A stretch of 15,615 bases of DNA, from NCBI GenBank assembly GCA_041621405.1, contig JBFKAV010000084.1, positions 1 to 15,615 of the forward strand, given 5' to 3'. This DNA comes from JBFKAV01 sp041621405 (lineage in GTDB: Bacteria > Pseudomonadota > Alphaproteobacteria > Rhodobacterales > Rhodobacteraceae). Under the pieces are notes generated by a model. It had not been told where the DNA came from, searched no databases, and was given only the letters and a program-made list of their open reading frames with translations. Shown here one piece after another: positions 5,980 through 11,915 of the stretch. The first letter of the stretch is position 1, and each line of letters opens with the position of its first letter. The translations under genes and the position numbers were made by a program.

Positions 5980-7512
5980 ATGCTCTGGTCGCTGATCAAG
6001 ATCCTGCTCTTCGTCGCCGCGGTCGCGGCGCTCGCGCTCGGCGCCGGGATGCTGATGGAAACCGGCGGCGGCGTGCGCGTCGCCGTGCCGGGCTGGGAAT
6101 TCACGCTGGGGCCGTTCCAGATCGTCGTGGTCACCCTGGCGCTGCTCGTGCTGCTCTGGATCGCGCTGAAGGCGCTCGGCCTCCTGCTCGCGGTGTTCCG
6201 CTTCCTCAACGGCGACGAGACCGCGATCTCGCGCTACTTCGACCGCAACCGCGAGCGCCGCGGTTTCCAAGCAATGGCCGAGGGCATGCTCGCGGTCGCC
6301 TCGGGCGAGGGCAGGCTAGCGATGTCGAAGGCGGCGCGGGCCGAGCGGCTGCTCGGCCGCCCCGAGCTGACAACGCTGCTGCAGGCCCAGGCCGCCGAGG
6401 TGTCGGGCGACGCCTCCGCCGCGCTCAGCGCCTACAAGAAGCTTCTCGGCGACGACCGCACCCGTTTCGTCGGCATTCGCGGCATCCTCAAGCAGAAGCT
6501 GGCCGAAGGCGACACCGACACCGCGCTGAAGCTCGCCGCCAAGGCCTTCGCGCTGAAGCCCCGGCACGCGGAGATGCAGGACATCCTTCTGAAGCTCCAG
6601 GCCGGCGACGGCGACTGGACCGGCGCGCGCACCACGCTCGGCGCCAAGCTGAAGTCCGGCGCGCTGCCGCGCGACGTCTATCGCCGGCGCGACGCGCTCC
6701 TGGCGCTCTCCGAGGCCAAGGACGTGATCGACGAGGAGGCCCCGATCGAGGCGCGCGAGGCGGCGATCGAGGCCAACCGGCTCTCGCCCGACCTGATCCC
6801 GGCCGCGGCGATGGCGGCGCGAAGCTACATCGCCCAGGGCAAGGCGCGCCATGCCGCCCGCGTCCTGAAGAAGGCCTGGGCGGCACAGCCGCATCCCGAC
6901 CTCGCCGCCGCCTTCGCCGAGATCGCGCCGGAGGAGACCCCGGAGGAGCGGCTGAAACGGTTCCGCGCGCTCACCGGCGCCAACCCCGACCACGAGGAGA
7001 CCAAGCTCCTGCTCGCCGAGCTCAACATCGCCGCCGAGGATTTCCCCGCCGCCCGCCGCGCGCTGGGCGACCTCGCCTCGACGCATCCCACCCAGCGCAC
7101 GCTGACGGTGATGGCCGCGATCGAGCGCGGCGAGGGCGCCGACGACGCGGTGGTGCGCGGCTGGCTGGCGCGCGCGCTCACCGCCTCGCGCGGGCCGCAA
7201 TGGGTCTGCGACACCTGCCACAACATCCAGGTCGACTGGGCGCCGTTCTGCGACAACTGCGCCGGCTTCGACACGCTGAGCTGGCGCGAGCCCGCCGAGC
7301 GCGAGGCGCCGATGCCGCATGGGGCGCAGATGCTGCCGCTGATTGTCGGCGCGCCGAAGCCAGAGCCGGAGCCCGAGGTGGTGGATGCGGAGCCGGAGCG
7401 GGTGGCGGAAGCCGACGCGACCGGGTCGGAGACCGGGCCCGGGACCGAGCCGCCGCGACCGCCAGAGGCCGAGGCGATCGACGCCGAGGAGCTCGCGGCG
7501 CGCGAAAAATAG
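5980..7512 (+). CDS. HemY N-terminal domain / TPR protein with C-terminal zinc ribbon (Orf52-like)
   Basis: The 510-residue protein has two N-terminal membrane segments (about 4-24 and 45-71), then the HemY_N signature around FLNGDETAISRYFDRNRERRG and TPR-like helical repeats over about 95-400. A four-cysteine zinc ribbon follows: WVCDTCHNIQVDW-APFCDNC, with Cys410, Cys413, Cys424 and Cys427. A low-complexity acidic tail ends the protein. HemY here is the TPR membrane protein of hem operons, not the protoporphyrinogen oxidase of the same name. In alphaproteobacteria it neighbours mic60 and has been called Orf52. The TPR-plus-terminal-ribbon order resembles LapB (YciM), which controls LpxC turnover; that functional link is my inference. 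GAGGGG and GGGA precede the ATG. Confidence 0.85.
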   Translation: MLWSLIKILLFVAAVAALALGAGMLMETGGGVRVAVPGWEFTLGPFQIVVVTLALLVLLWIALKALGLLLAVFRFLNGDETAISRYFDRNRERRGFQAMAEGMLAVASGEGRLAMSKAARAERLLGRPELTTLLQAQAAEVSGDASAALSAYKKLLGDDRTRFVGIRGILKQKLAEGDTDTALKLAAKAFALKPRHAEMQDILLKLQAGDGDWTGARTTLGAKLKSGALPRDVYRRRDALLALSEAKDVIDEEAPIEAREAAIEANRLSPDLIPAAAMAARSYIAQGKARHAARVLKKAWAAQPHPDLAAAFAEIAPEETPEERLKRFRALTGANPDHEETKLLLAELNIAAEDFPAARRALGDLASTHPTQRTLTVMAAIERGEGADDAVVRGWLARALTASRGPQWVCDTCHNIQVDWAPFCDNCAGFDTLSWREPAEREAPMPHGAQMLPLIVGAPKPEPEPEVVDAEPERVAEADATGSETGPGTEPPRPPEAEAIDAEELAAREK

Positions 7513-7556
7513 GGCTACCCCTTGCGGCCCAGGCCTGATAAACGCCCGCACCGCAT

Positions 7557-7613
7557 GCCGGGGTGGCTCAGCTGGTGGAGCGACGCATTCGAATCCTGCG
7601 GGTCCGCCCGCAG
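7557..7613 (+). pseudogene. tRNA-like remnant
   Basis: Bases 7557-7581 read as the 5' part of a tRNA: a 7-base acceptor strand GCCGGGG, then TGGCTCAGCTGGTGGAGC with a well-formed D arm. Directly after follows GACGCATTCGAATCC, which resembles a T loop. The anticodon arm and variable loop are absent, and no CCCCGGC 3' acceptor strand follows. Instead CTGCGGG (7596-7602) and CCCGCAG (7607-7613) form a perfect 7-bp hairpin with a TCCG loop. This looks like a deletion product joining two tRNA ends. The hairpin may now end the hemD-mic60-Orf52 transcript, though no T-run follows. Confidence 0.4.
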
Positions 7614-7682
7614 ATCGCGAGCAAAGCCAGAGAGTTGACTATCGGCTTGTGTAGCCAATGGCGCCATAGTAGGGCCGCGAAA

Positions 7683-7775
7683 GAGAAGAATGCCGGTGTA
7701 GCTCAGCTGGTAGAGCACGTCATTCGTAATGATGGGGTCGGGGGTTCGAGTCCCTTCACCGGCACCATTCTTCTC
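7683..7775. repeat. 9-bp inverted repeat framing the tRNA
   Basis: GAGAAGAAT (7683-7691) ends directly before the tRNA, and its exact complement ATTCTTCTC (7767-7775) begins with the last base of the encoded CCA. In the precursor transcript it would extend the 7-bp acceptor stem by nine pairs, with ACC bulged out. Confidence 0.8.
7692..7767 (+). tRNA. tRNA-Thr(CGT), including encoded CCA
   Basis: All four arms fold. Acceptor GCCGGTG (7692-7698) pairs with CACCGGC (7757-7763); D arm GCTC/GAGC; anticodon stem CGTCA/TGATG; T arm ends in the standard TTCGAGT loop; CCA is encoded at 7765-7767 after discriminator A7764. The seven-base anticodon loop TTCGTAA puts CGT at 7725-7727, reading ACG threonine codons. 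A CATAGT about 25 bases upstream could be a -10 box and TTGACT at 7635-7640 a -35-like box, but their 24-base spacing is too long for a normal pair. tRNA-Thr is a substrate for t6A modification by the TsaD encoded nearby, which is coincidental. Confidence 0.97.
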
Positions 7776-7944
7776 GGCAATAGCGCAAGCGAGGGCGTGC
7801 GGACGGATCGACATTCAGATCGTTTCTCGCACCATTGCCGTGGCTGGGAGCTGAGCCTCGACACCCAGAGCGCGACGATTGGGCGGGTTCCCGACGATCT
7901 CTGTCGGCGCGAGCATGTCCTGTGGTCGCCCTGAGGCGGCCTGC

Positions 7945-8034
7945 GATCGGCTGTTCCCCGATCTCCGGCTTCGATCGGGCAAGGATGTGCTGAAGGGGTT
8001 CGCGACCGGTGCAGATCGGTCCTAGCGATCTGCA
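7945..8034 (+). promoter_or_regulatory. Mutually exclusive stem-loops (possible leader control element)
   Basis: GATCGG (7945-7950) pairs with CCGATC (7958-7963). The same CCCGATC (7957-7963) can instead pair with GATCGGG (7973-7979). Further on, GACCG (8004-8008) can pair with CGGTC (8017-8021), which competes with a perfect 9-bp stem TGCAGATCG (8010-8018) / CGATCTGCA (8026-8034) with a 7-base loop. Alternating stems of this type are seen in attenuators, but no T-run follows. The 25-bp palindrome 8010-8034 could equally be a DNA operator. Confidence 0.35.
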
Positions 8035-8127
8035 TCGGGTGGGGCGAGAAGGGTTCCCGACGTCGCGGCGTCGGCCCGTTGCGGTGCCGGGTCCCGGCTC
8101 CGGCCCGGCGTCGCCGCGTGGCATGCC

Positions 8128-8156
8128 TTGACACCGTGCGATCCGGCCCCGAGGCT
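8128..8156 (+). promoter_or_regulatory. Candidate promoter for the four-gene cluster
   Basis: A consensus -35 TTGACA at 8128-8133 is followed after 17 bases by GAGGCT (8151-8156), which keeps only the second A and last T of a -10 box. The predicted start of transcription is about 20 bases before the ligase start codon region. The weak -10 suggests a need for an activator, if real. Confidence 0.35.
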
Positions 8157-8181
8157 CGCGGCTGGGTTCCAGGAAGCGGGC

Positions 8182-9330
8182 GTGCGGGACATGGACGAGA
8201 AACTGCCGATTGGCATCGAGGAGGAGTACCTGCTTGTCGATGCCGAGACCCGCGACCTCGCCACCTCCCCGCCGAAGGACTTCATGGAGAGCTGCAAGGC
8301 CGCCCTCGGCCCGCGCGTGATGCATGAATTCCTGCAGTGCCAGGTCGAGGTCGGCACCGCGGTCTGCGCCACGATCTCGGAGGCGCGCGCCGAGCTCACC
8401 GAACTGCGCACGGTGATCAGCCGCGAGGCGGAGCGTTTCGGGATGCGGATGATCGCGGCCTCGACGCATCCCTGGGCGCACTGGTCCAAGCAGCAGCCGG
8501 TCGACATGGAGCGCTACCGGATTCTCGGCGCCGAGCACCGGACGCTGGCGCGGCGCATGGCGATCTGCGGCATGCACGTCCATGCCGGGATCGACGATCC
8601 CAACCTGCGCGTCGACCTGATGAGCCAGGTCAGCTACTTCATGCCGCATCTGCTGGCGCTTTCGACCTCGTCGCCGTTTTGGGAGGGTCACGACACCGGG
8701 CTGAAGGCGTTCCGGCCGGTCATCGTCGGCGACCTGCCGCGCTCGGGCTTCCCGGAAGTGTTCGAGAACTGGAACGACTGGACCGACATGCTGGAGGATC
8801 TGGCGGCGACCGGCATGGTCTCCGACCCCTCGAAGATCTGGTGGGACATCCGGCCCTCGGGTAAGCATCCGACGCTGGAGATCCGGATCTGCGACATCTG
8901 CACCTGGCTCGAGGACGGGCTGTCGATCGCCGCGCTCTACCAGTCGATCCTCGCCTATCTCTGCCACCTGAGGCGCAACAACGAGCGGAGGCGGCACTAC
9001 CGGCGGATCCTCCTGGCCGAGAACAAGTGGCGGGCGATGCGCTACGGGGTCGAGGCCGAGCTCGGCGACTTCGGCAAGCGCAAGTCGGTGCCGTTCCCGG
9101 AGCTCGTCGACGAGCTGGTCGAGCTGCTCGCGCCCTTCGCCGAGGCGCTCGGGTGCCTGGACGAGGTGCGCCACGCCAGCACCATCGCCCGCCGCGGCGC
9201 CAGCGCCGACCGGCAGCTCGGCATCTTCAACGCGGCGCTGGACGGCGGCGCGGCGGAGCGCGACGCCCAGGTCAAGGTGGTCGACTGGCTGGTCACCCAA
9301 TCGGCGGCCGCGCCGCCGGCAGCTGCCTGA
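8182..9330 (+). CDS. YbdK-type carboxylate-amine ligase (glutamate-cysteine ligase 2 family)
   Basis: Family members (GCS2, COG2170) use ATP to join a carboxylate, often the gamma-carboxyl of glutamate, to an amine; E. coli YbdK is a weak glutamate-cysteine ligase. The 382-residue protein has the family size. It shows the nucleotide/metal-binding GIEEEYLL near the N-terminus, HEFLQCQVEVGT, CGMHVHAGI (about 129-137), and the core strand HPTLEIRICD (about 229-238) with acidic and arginine ligands. I start it at GTG 8182 because AGGAAG (8171-8176) is correctly spaced from it; ATG at 8191 is the alternative. It heads a same-strand series with an esterase, an ATP-grasp ligase and a second esterase. 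The true substrate is unknown, and the neighbours argue against plain glutathione synthesis. Confidence 0.9.
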   Translation: MRDMDEKLPIGIEEEYLLVDAETRDLATSPPKDFMESCKAALGPRVMHEFLQCQVEVGTAVCATISEARAELTELRTVISREAERFGMRMIAASTHPWAHWSKQQPVDMERYRILGAEHRTLARRMAICGMHVHAGIDDPNLRVDLMSQVSYFMPHLLALSTSSPFWEGHDTGLKAFRPVIVGDLPRSGFPEVFENWNDWTDMLEDLAATGMVSDPSKIWWDIRPSGKHPTLEIRICDICTWLEDGLSIAALYQSILAYLCHLRRNNERRRHYRRILLAENKWRAMRYGVEAELGDFGKRKSVPFPELVDELVELLAPFAEALGCLDEVRHASTIARRGASADRQLGIFNAALDGGAAERDAQVKVVDWLVTQSAAAPPAAA

Positions 9331-9345
9331 GCCGGCGGCGGGCAA

Positions 9346-9374
9346 TTGCACCGCAGGGGCGCGCAGCCTATATC
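9346..9374 (+). promoter_or_regulatory. Candidate internal promoter before the E-set esterase
   Basis: TTGCAC (9346-9351) and TATATC (9369-9374) are separated by exactly 17 bases in the 110-base gap after the ligase gene, giving a leader of about 60 bases. The -10 lies in the loop of the hairpin 9357-9400. It could allow the last three genes to be expressed without the first. Confidence 0.35.
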
Positions 9375-9400
9375 TCCGCTTCCGCCGCAGCGGCGCGCCC
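9357..9400 (+). promoter_or_regulatory. GC-rich stem-loop between ligase and esterase genes
   Basis: GGGCGCGC (9357-9364) is complementary to GCGCGCCC (9393-9400), an 8-bp stem around a 28-base loop. No T-run follows, so termination is doubtful. It may stabilise or separate the mRNA segments. Confidence 0.35.
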
Positions 9401-9440
9401 TCGCGCCGGACAACAGGACGGCAGATCGAGCAGGGCCGGG

Positions 9441-10607
9441 ATGAACGCCGAGATCCACCACCAGCGGGACGCCGCGGCTGCGGCTGCCCACCCGGCGCTC
9501 GCGCCGCTGCTCGCCGGCCAACCGCCAACGCCAGAGGCGATCGCGGAGCAGCTCGACGGGGTCGAGACGCCGCTGCTCGAGCCCGGCGTGGCGAGCTTCG
9601 TCTGGCATGGACCTGCAGACCGGGTCGAACTTGTGCGCTGGATGGGCTCGGGTGTCGACCGCGCCGCGTTCCAGAGCGTACCGGGCACCGATCTGTGGCA
9701 CCTGCGCCTCGCCGTCGCCGACGGCGGTCGCTTCGAGTACAAGCTGGCGGTCAGTCGCGACGGCCACGAGGCCTGGCACCTCGATCCCCGCAACCCGCAC
9801 CGCGCCAGCGACCCCTTCGGCGAGAACTCGGTCTGCCTGACGCTCGGCTACGAGCGCCCGGCCTGGAGCCTGCCGCGGGGCGCGGCGGCAGGCCGCATTG
9901 AGAGGCTCGAGGTGCCGAGCGCGGCCTTCGGCGAGACCCGCGCCGAGTCGCTCTACCTGCCCCCGGGGCACGATCCGTCCCGCCCGTACCCGCTGGTCGT
10001 GATCCACGACGGCGCGGATTACATGACCTATGCCGACCTCGCGGTCTCGCTCGACAACCTGATCGATGCCGGCGACATCCCGCCGGCCGTCGCCGCGCTG
10101 ATCCAGACCCCGGACCGTATGGGCGAGTACCCGGGAGGCCGCCGCCACGCGCGCTACGTGGTCGAGGAGCTGCTGCCGGAGATCTCCCGGCGGCACCGCA
10201 TCGCCGCCGCTCCGGGGGACCGGGTGCTGCTCGGGGCCAGCCTCGGCGCTGTTGCCGCGCTGTCGACCGCCTTCCGCCACCCCGGCGTCTTCGGCGGCAT
10301 GGTGCTGAAATCCGGATCGTTCATACTCGACCCCGAGGAGCTGGCGGAGCGGCAGAACCCCGTCTTCCACCGGGTGGCGCGGCTGGTCAGGGCGCTGCAC
10401 CGCGCGCCCAAGCCGCCCCCGATGCGCGCCTTCGTCTCCACCGGCGAGCTGGAGGGGCTGGCGCGCGAGAACCGGGCGCTGGCGGACTTCTTGCGCTCGC
10501 GCGACGTTGACGTCTTGTTCAAGAGCGCCTGGGACGGGCATCATTGGCACAATTGGCGCGACCAGCTTCGGGACGGCCTGATGTGGGTCTGGCGCGATAA
10601 CAAATAG
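9441..10607 (+). CDS. Enterochelin-esterase-like alpha/beta hydrolase with N-terminal E-set domain
   Basis: The 388-residue protein resembles Fes/IroD-type esterases (COG2382). An N-terminal immunoglobulin-like E-set domain spans about 46-136 (SFVWHGPADRVELVRWM, FEYKLAV, LDPRNPHRASDPFG). It is followed by an alpha/beta hydrolase domain with PLVVIHDGADY (184-194), the nucleophile elbow GASLGA with Ser267, and the C-terminal GHHWHNW with the probable catalytic His367. Fes cleaves ester bonds of ferric enterobactin in the cytosol. Here there is no signal peptide, and no siderophore synthetase or TonB receptor is present in the window, so the substrate is open. The start is ATG 9441, after a modest AGCAGGG; an open extension upstream overlaps the ligase gene and is Arg-rich, so I reject it. 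Next gene starts 52 bases later. Confidence 0.88.
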   Translation: MNAEIHHQRDAAAAAAHPALAPLLAGQPPTPEAIAEQLDGVETPLLEPGVASFVWHGPADRVELVRWMGSGVDRAAFQSVPGTDLWHLRLAVADGGRFEYKLAVSRDGHEAWHLDPRNPHRASDPFGENSVCLTLGYERPAWSLPRGAAAGRIERLEVPSAAFGETRAESLYLPPGHDPSRPYPLVVIHDGADYMTYADLAVSLDNLIDAGDIPPAVAALIQTPDRMGEYPGGRRHARYVVEELLPEISRRHRIAAAPGDRVLLGASLGAVAALSTAFRHPGVFGGMVLKSGSFILDPEELAERQNPVFHRVARLVRALHRAPKPPPMRAFVSTGELEGLARENRALADFLRSRDVDVLFKSAWDGHHWHNWRDQLRDGLMWVWRDNK

Positions 10608-10615
10608 AATGGCTG

Positions 10616-10653
10616 CCTCCGCGCTCGCGGACGTGCGGCATGCGAGGGGGAGG
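10616..10653 (+). promoter_or_regulatory. Hairpin that can mask the ATP-grasp ribosome binding site
   Basis: The strong Shine-Dalgarno GGAGG at 10649-10653 is perfectly complementary to CCTCC at 10616-10620, directly after the upstream stop. A second pairing CTCGC (10624-10628) / GCGAG (10642-10646) continues the stem across a small internal loop, leaving a 13-base apical loop. Folding would hide the ribosome binding site until opened by ribosomes or a ligand. Confidence 0.45.
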
Positions 10654-10658
10654 AATCC

Positions 10659-11915
10659 ATGCCCAACCGGACCGTTCAGATCGGCCTGTCGCTCGGCGCT
10701 GATATCTGTTGGCCGATCTGTTACGAAAGCTTGTTCGATGCGCTCAAGCTCGATCTGAAGCGCGGCCGCGACCGGCTGGATTTCCACTGCGAGCGGGTCA
10801 CCATCGAACCCTTCGACCTGCGCCAGCCGGTGAAATACGATCTGGTGATCGACCGGCTGACGCACTGGTATTCGGTCAGCCGCGAGTGGATCAAGAAGGC
10901 GATCGTGCTCAACGATCTCTACGTCTACAACAATCCCTGGTCGATCCAGTCGAACGAGAAGCACACCTCCTATGCCGCGATGATGCGGCTCGGCATGCCG
11001 GTGCCCGAGACCTGGATGCTGCCGCCGAAGGCCTACGAGAAGAGCGAGGACCTGGAGGCGACCCTGCGCAATTACGCCCGCATGTTCTCGCTCGACGAGA
11101 TCGGCGAGAAGATCGGCTACCCGTTCTTCATGAAGCCCTATCACGGCGGCGGCTGGCGCGGGGTCACGAAGATCGACGACGCCCAGGATCTGCACCGCGC
11201 CTACGACGCCTCCGGCACCGAGGTGATGAACCTGCAGAAGGCGGTCTTGCCCTACGAGCGCTTCGTGCGCTGCGTCGGGCTCGGGCCGCAGTTCCGCAAG
11301 GTGAACTACGATCCCACCGCGGCGCTGCACGACCGCTACCGGATGGACACTGACTTCCTCTCGGCGACGGACGCGCAGACGCTCGAGGACACCACCGCCA
11401 CGATCAACGCCTTCTTCGGCTGGGACTTCAACTCCTGCGAAGCGCTCCTGAAGGACGGCACCTGGTACCCCATCGACTTCGCCAACGCCTGCCCGGACAG
11501 CCAGGTCACCTCGCTGCACTACCACTTCCCCTGGCTGATAAAGGCCAACCTCAGGTGGTCGATCTTCTGCGCCGCCAGCGGCCGGAAGATGCGCAAGAAC
11601 ATGGACTGGGCACCGTTCCTCAAGATCGCCGACAGCGACAGGAGCCAGGACGAGAAGCTCAAGGACTACGCCGCGCTGGCGCACAAGCGCTTCGAGACCG
11701 ACAGGTTCCGCGACTTCTGCCGCAAGCATCTCGGCCATCTCGACGAGCTGGCCTACGAGTTCTTCGGCTCCGAGACGATGCGCGACGCGATCCGGCAGAA
11801 GGTGACGGCGCTGTTTCCCGCCCACGAGATCGACGAGTTCACGGAGCTGTTCTTCAACCGCGTGCAGGAGTGGCGCGAACGCGAGGGTCGGACCGGCGAT
11901 GAAGAATTCCACTAG
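10659..11915 (+). CDS. RimK-like ATP-grasp ligase of unknown substrate
   Basis: ATP-grasp enzymes activate a carboxylate as acyl phosphate and join it to an amine or thiol. This 418-residue protein shows the expected order. A pre-ATP-grasp domain spans about 1-95. NEKHTSYAAMMRLGMPVPETW (99-119) is the usual entry helix. FFMKPYHGGGWRGV (156-169) carries the phosphate-loop lysine 159. The metal site has Glu261 (NSCEALL) and YPIDFANACPDS with Asp273 and Asn277. About 140 charged helical residues follow the core, longer than a minimal RimK; their role is unknown. The start is ATG 10659 after GGGGGAGG, itself within a potential hairpin. The last 17 bases overlap the next esterase gene, so the two are likely translated together. 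Amide ligation is a family inference; acceptor and donor are unknown. Confidence 0.82.
   Translation: MPNRTVQIGLSLGADICWPICYESLFDALKLDLKRGRDRLDFHCERVTIEPFDLRQPVKYDLVIDRLTHWYSVSREWIKKAIVLNDLYVYNNPWSIQSNEKHTSYAAMMRLGMPVPETWMLPPKAYEKSEDLEATLRNYARMFSLDEIGEKIGYPFFMKPYHGGGWRGVTKIDDAQDLHRAYDASGTEVMNLQKAVLPYERFVRCVGLGPQFRKVNYDPTAALHDRYRMDTDFLSATDAQTLEDTTATINAFFGWDFNSCEALLKDGTWYPIDFANACPDSQVTSLHYHFPWLIKANLRWSIFCAASGRKMRKNMDWAPFLKIADSDRSQDEKLKDYAALAHKRFETDRFRDFCRKHLGHLDELAYEFFGSETMRDAIRQKVTALFPAHEIDEFTELFFNRVQEWREREGRTGDEEFH

Larger units (their letters stand above)
7768..8181. other. Gene-free leader region upstream of the ligase/esterase cluster
   Basis: No open frame in these 414 bases has a protein-like composition or start signal. 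What it holds is a set of inverted repeats built on GATCGG/CCGATC at 7945-8034 and a TTGACA at 8128-8133. I see no transposase remnant, integrase or repeat of the tRNA 3' end that would mark an attachment site. Confidence 0.5.

Noticed and set aside
4308..6209. 633-codon minus-strand open frame opposite mic60
   Set aside because: Arg/Gly/Leu-rich shadow of the mic60 and HemY/Orf52 coding strand; no start signal or domain.
7515..7814. Minus-strand frame encoding a GAGEGTRTPDP-like protein
   Set aside because: This is the familiar spurious translation of the antisense strand of tRNA genes, here tRNA-Thr and the remnant next to it.
7692..8181. Genomic island integrated at tRNA-Thr
   Set aside because: I found no integrase gene and no direct repeat of the tRNA 3' end further along the window; the idea needs comparative data.
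9027..9440. Long N-terminal extension of the E-set esterase
   Set aside because: It overlaps the ligase gene out of frame and is Arg-rich; the ATG at 9441 gives the normal family length.
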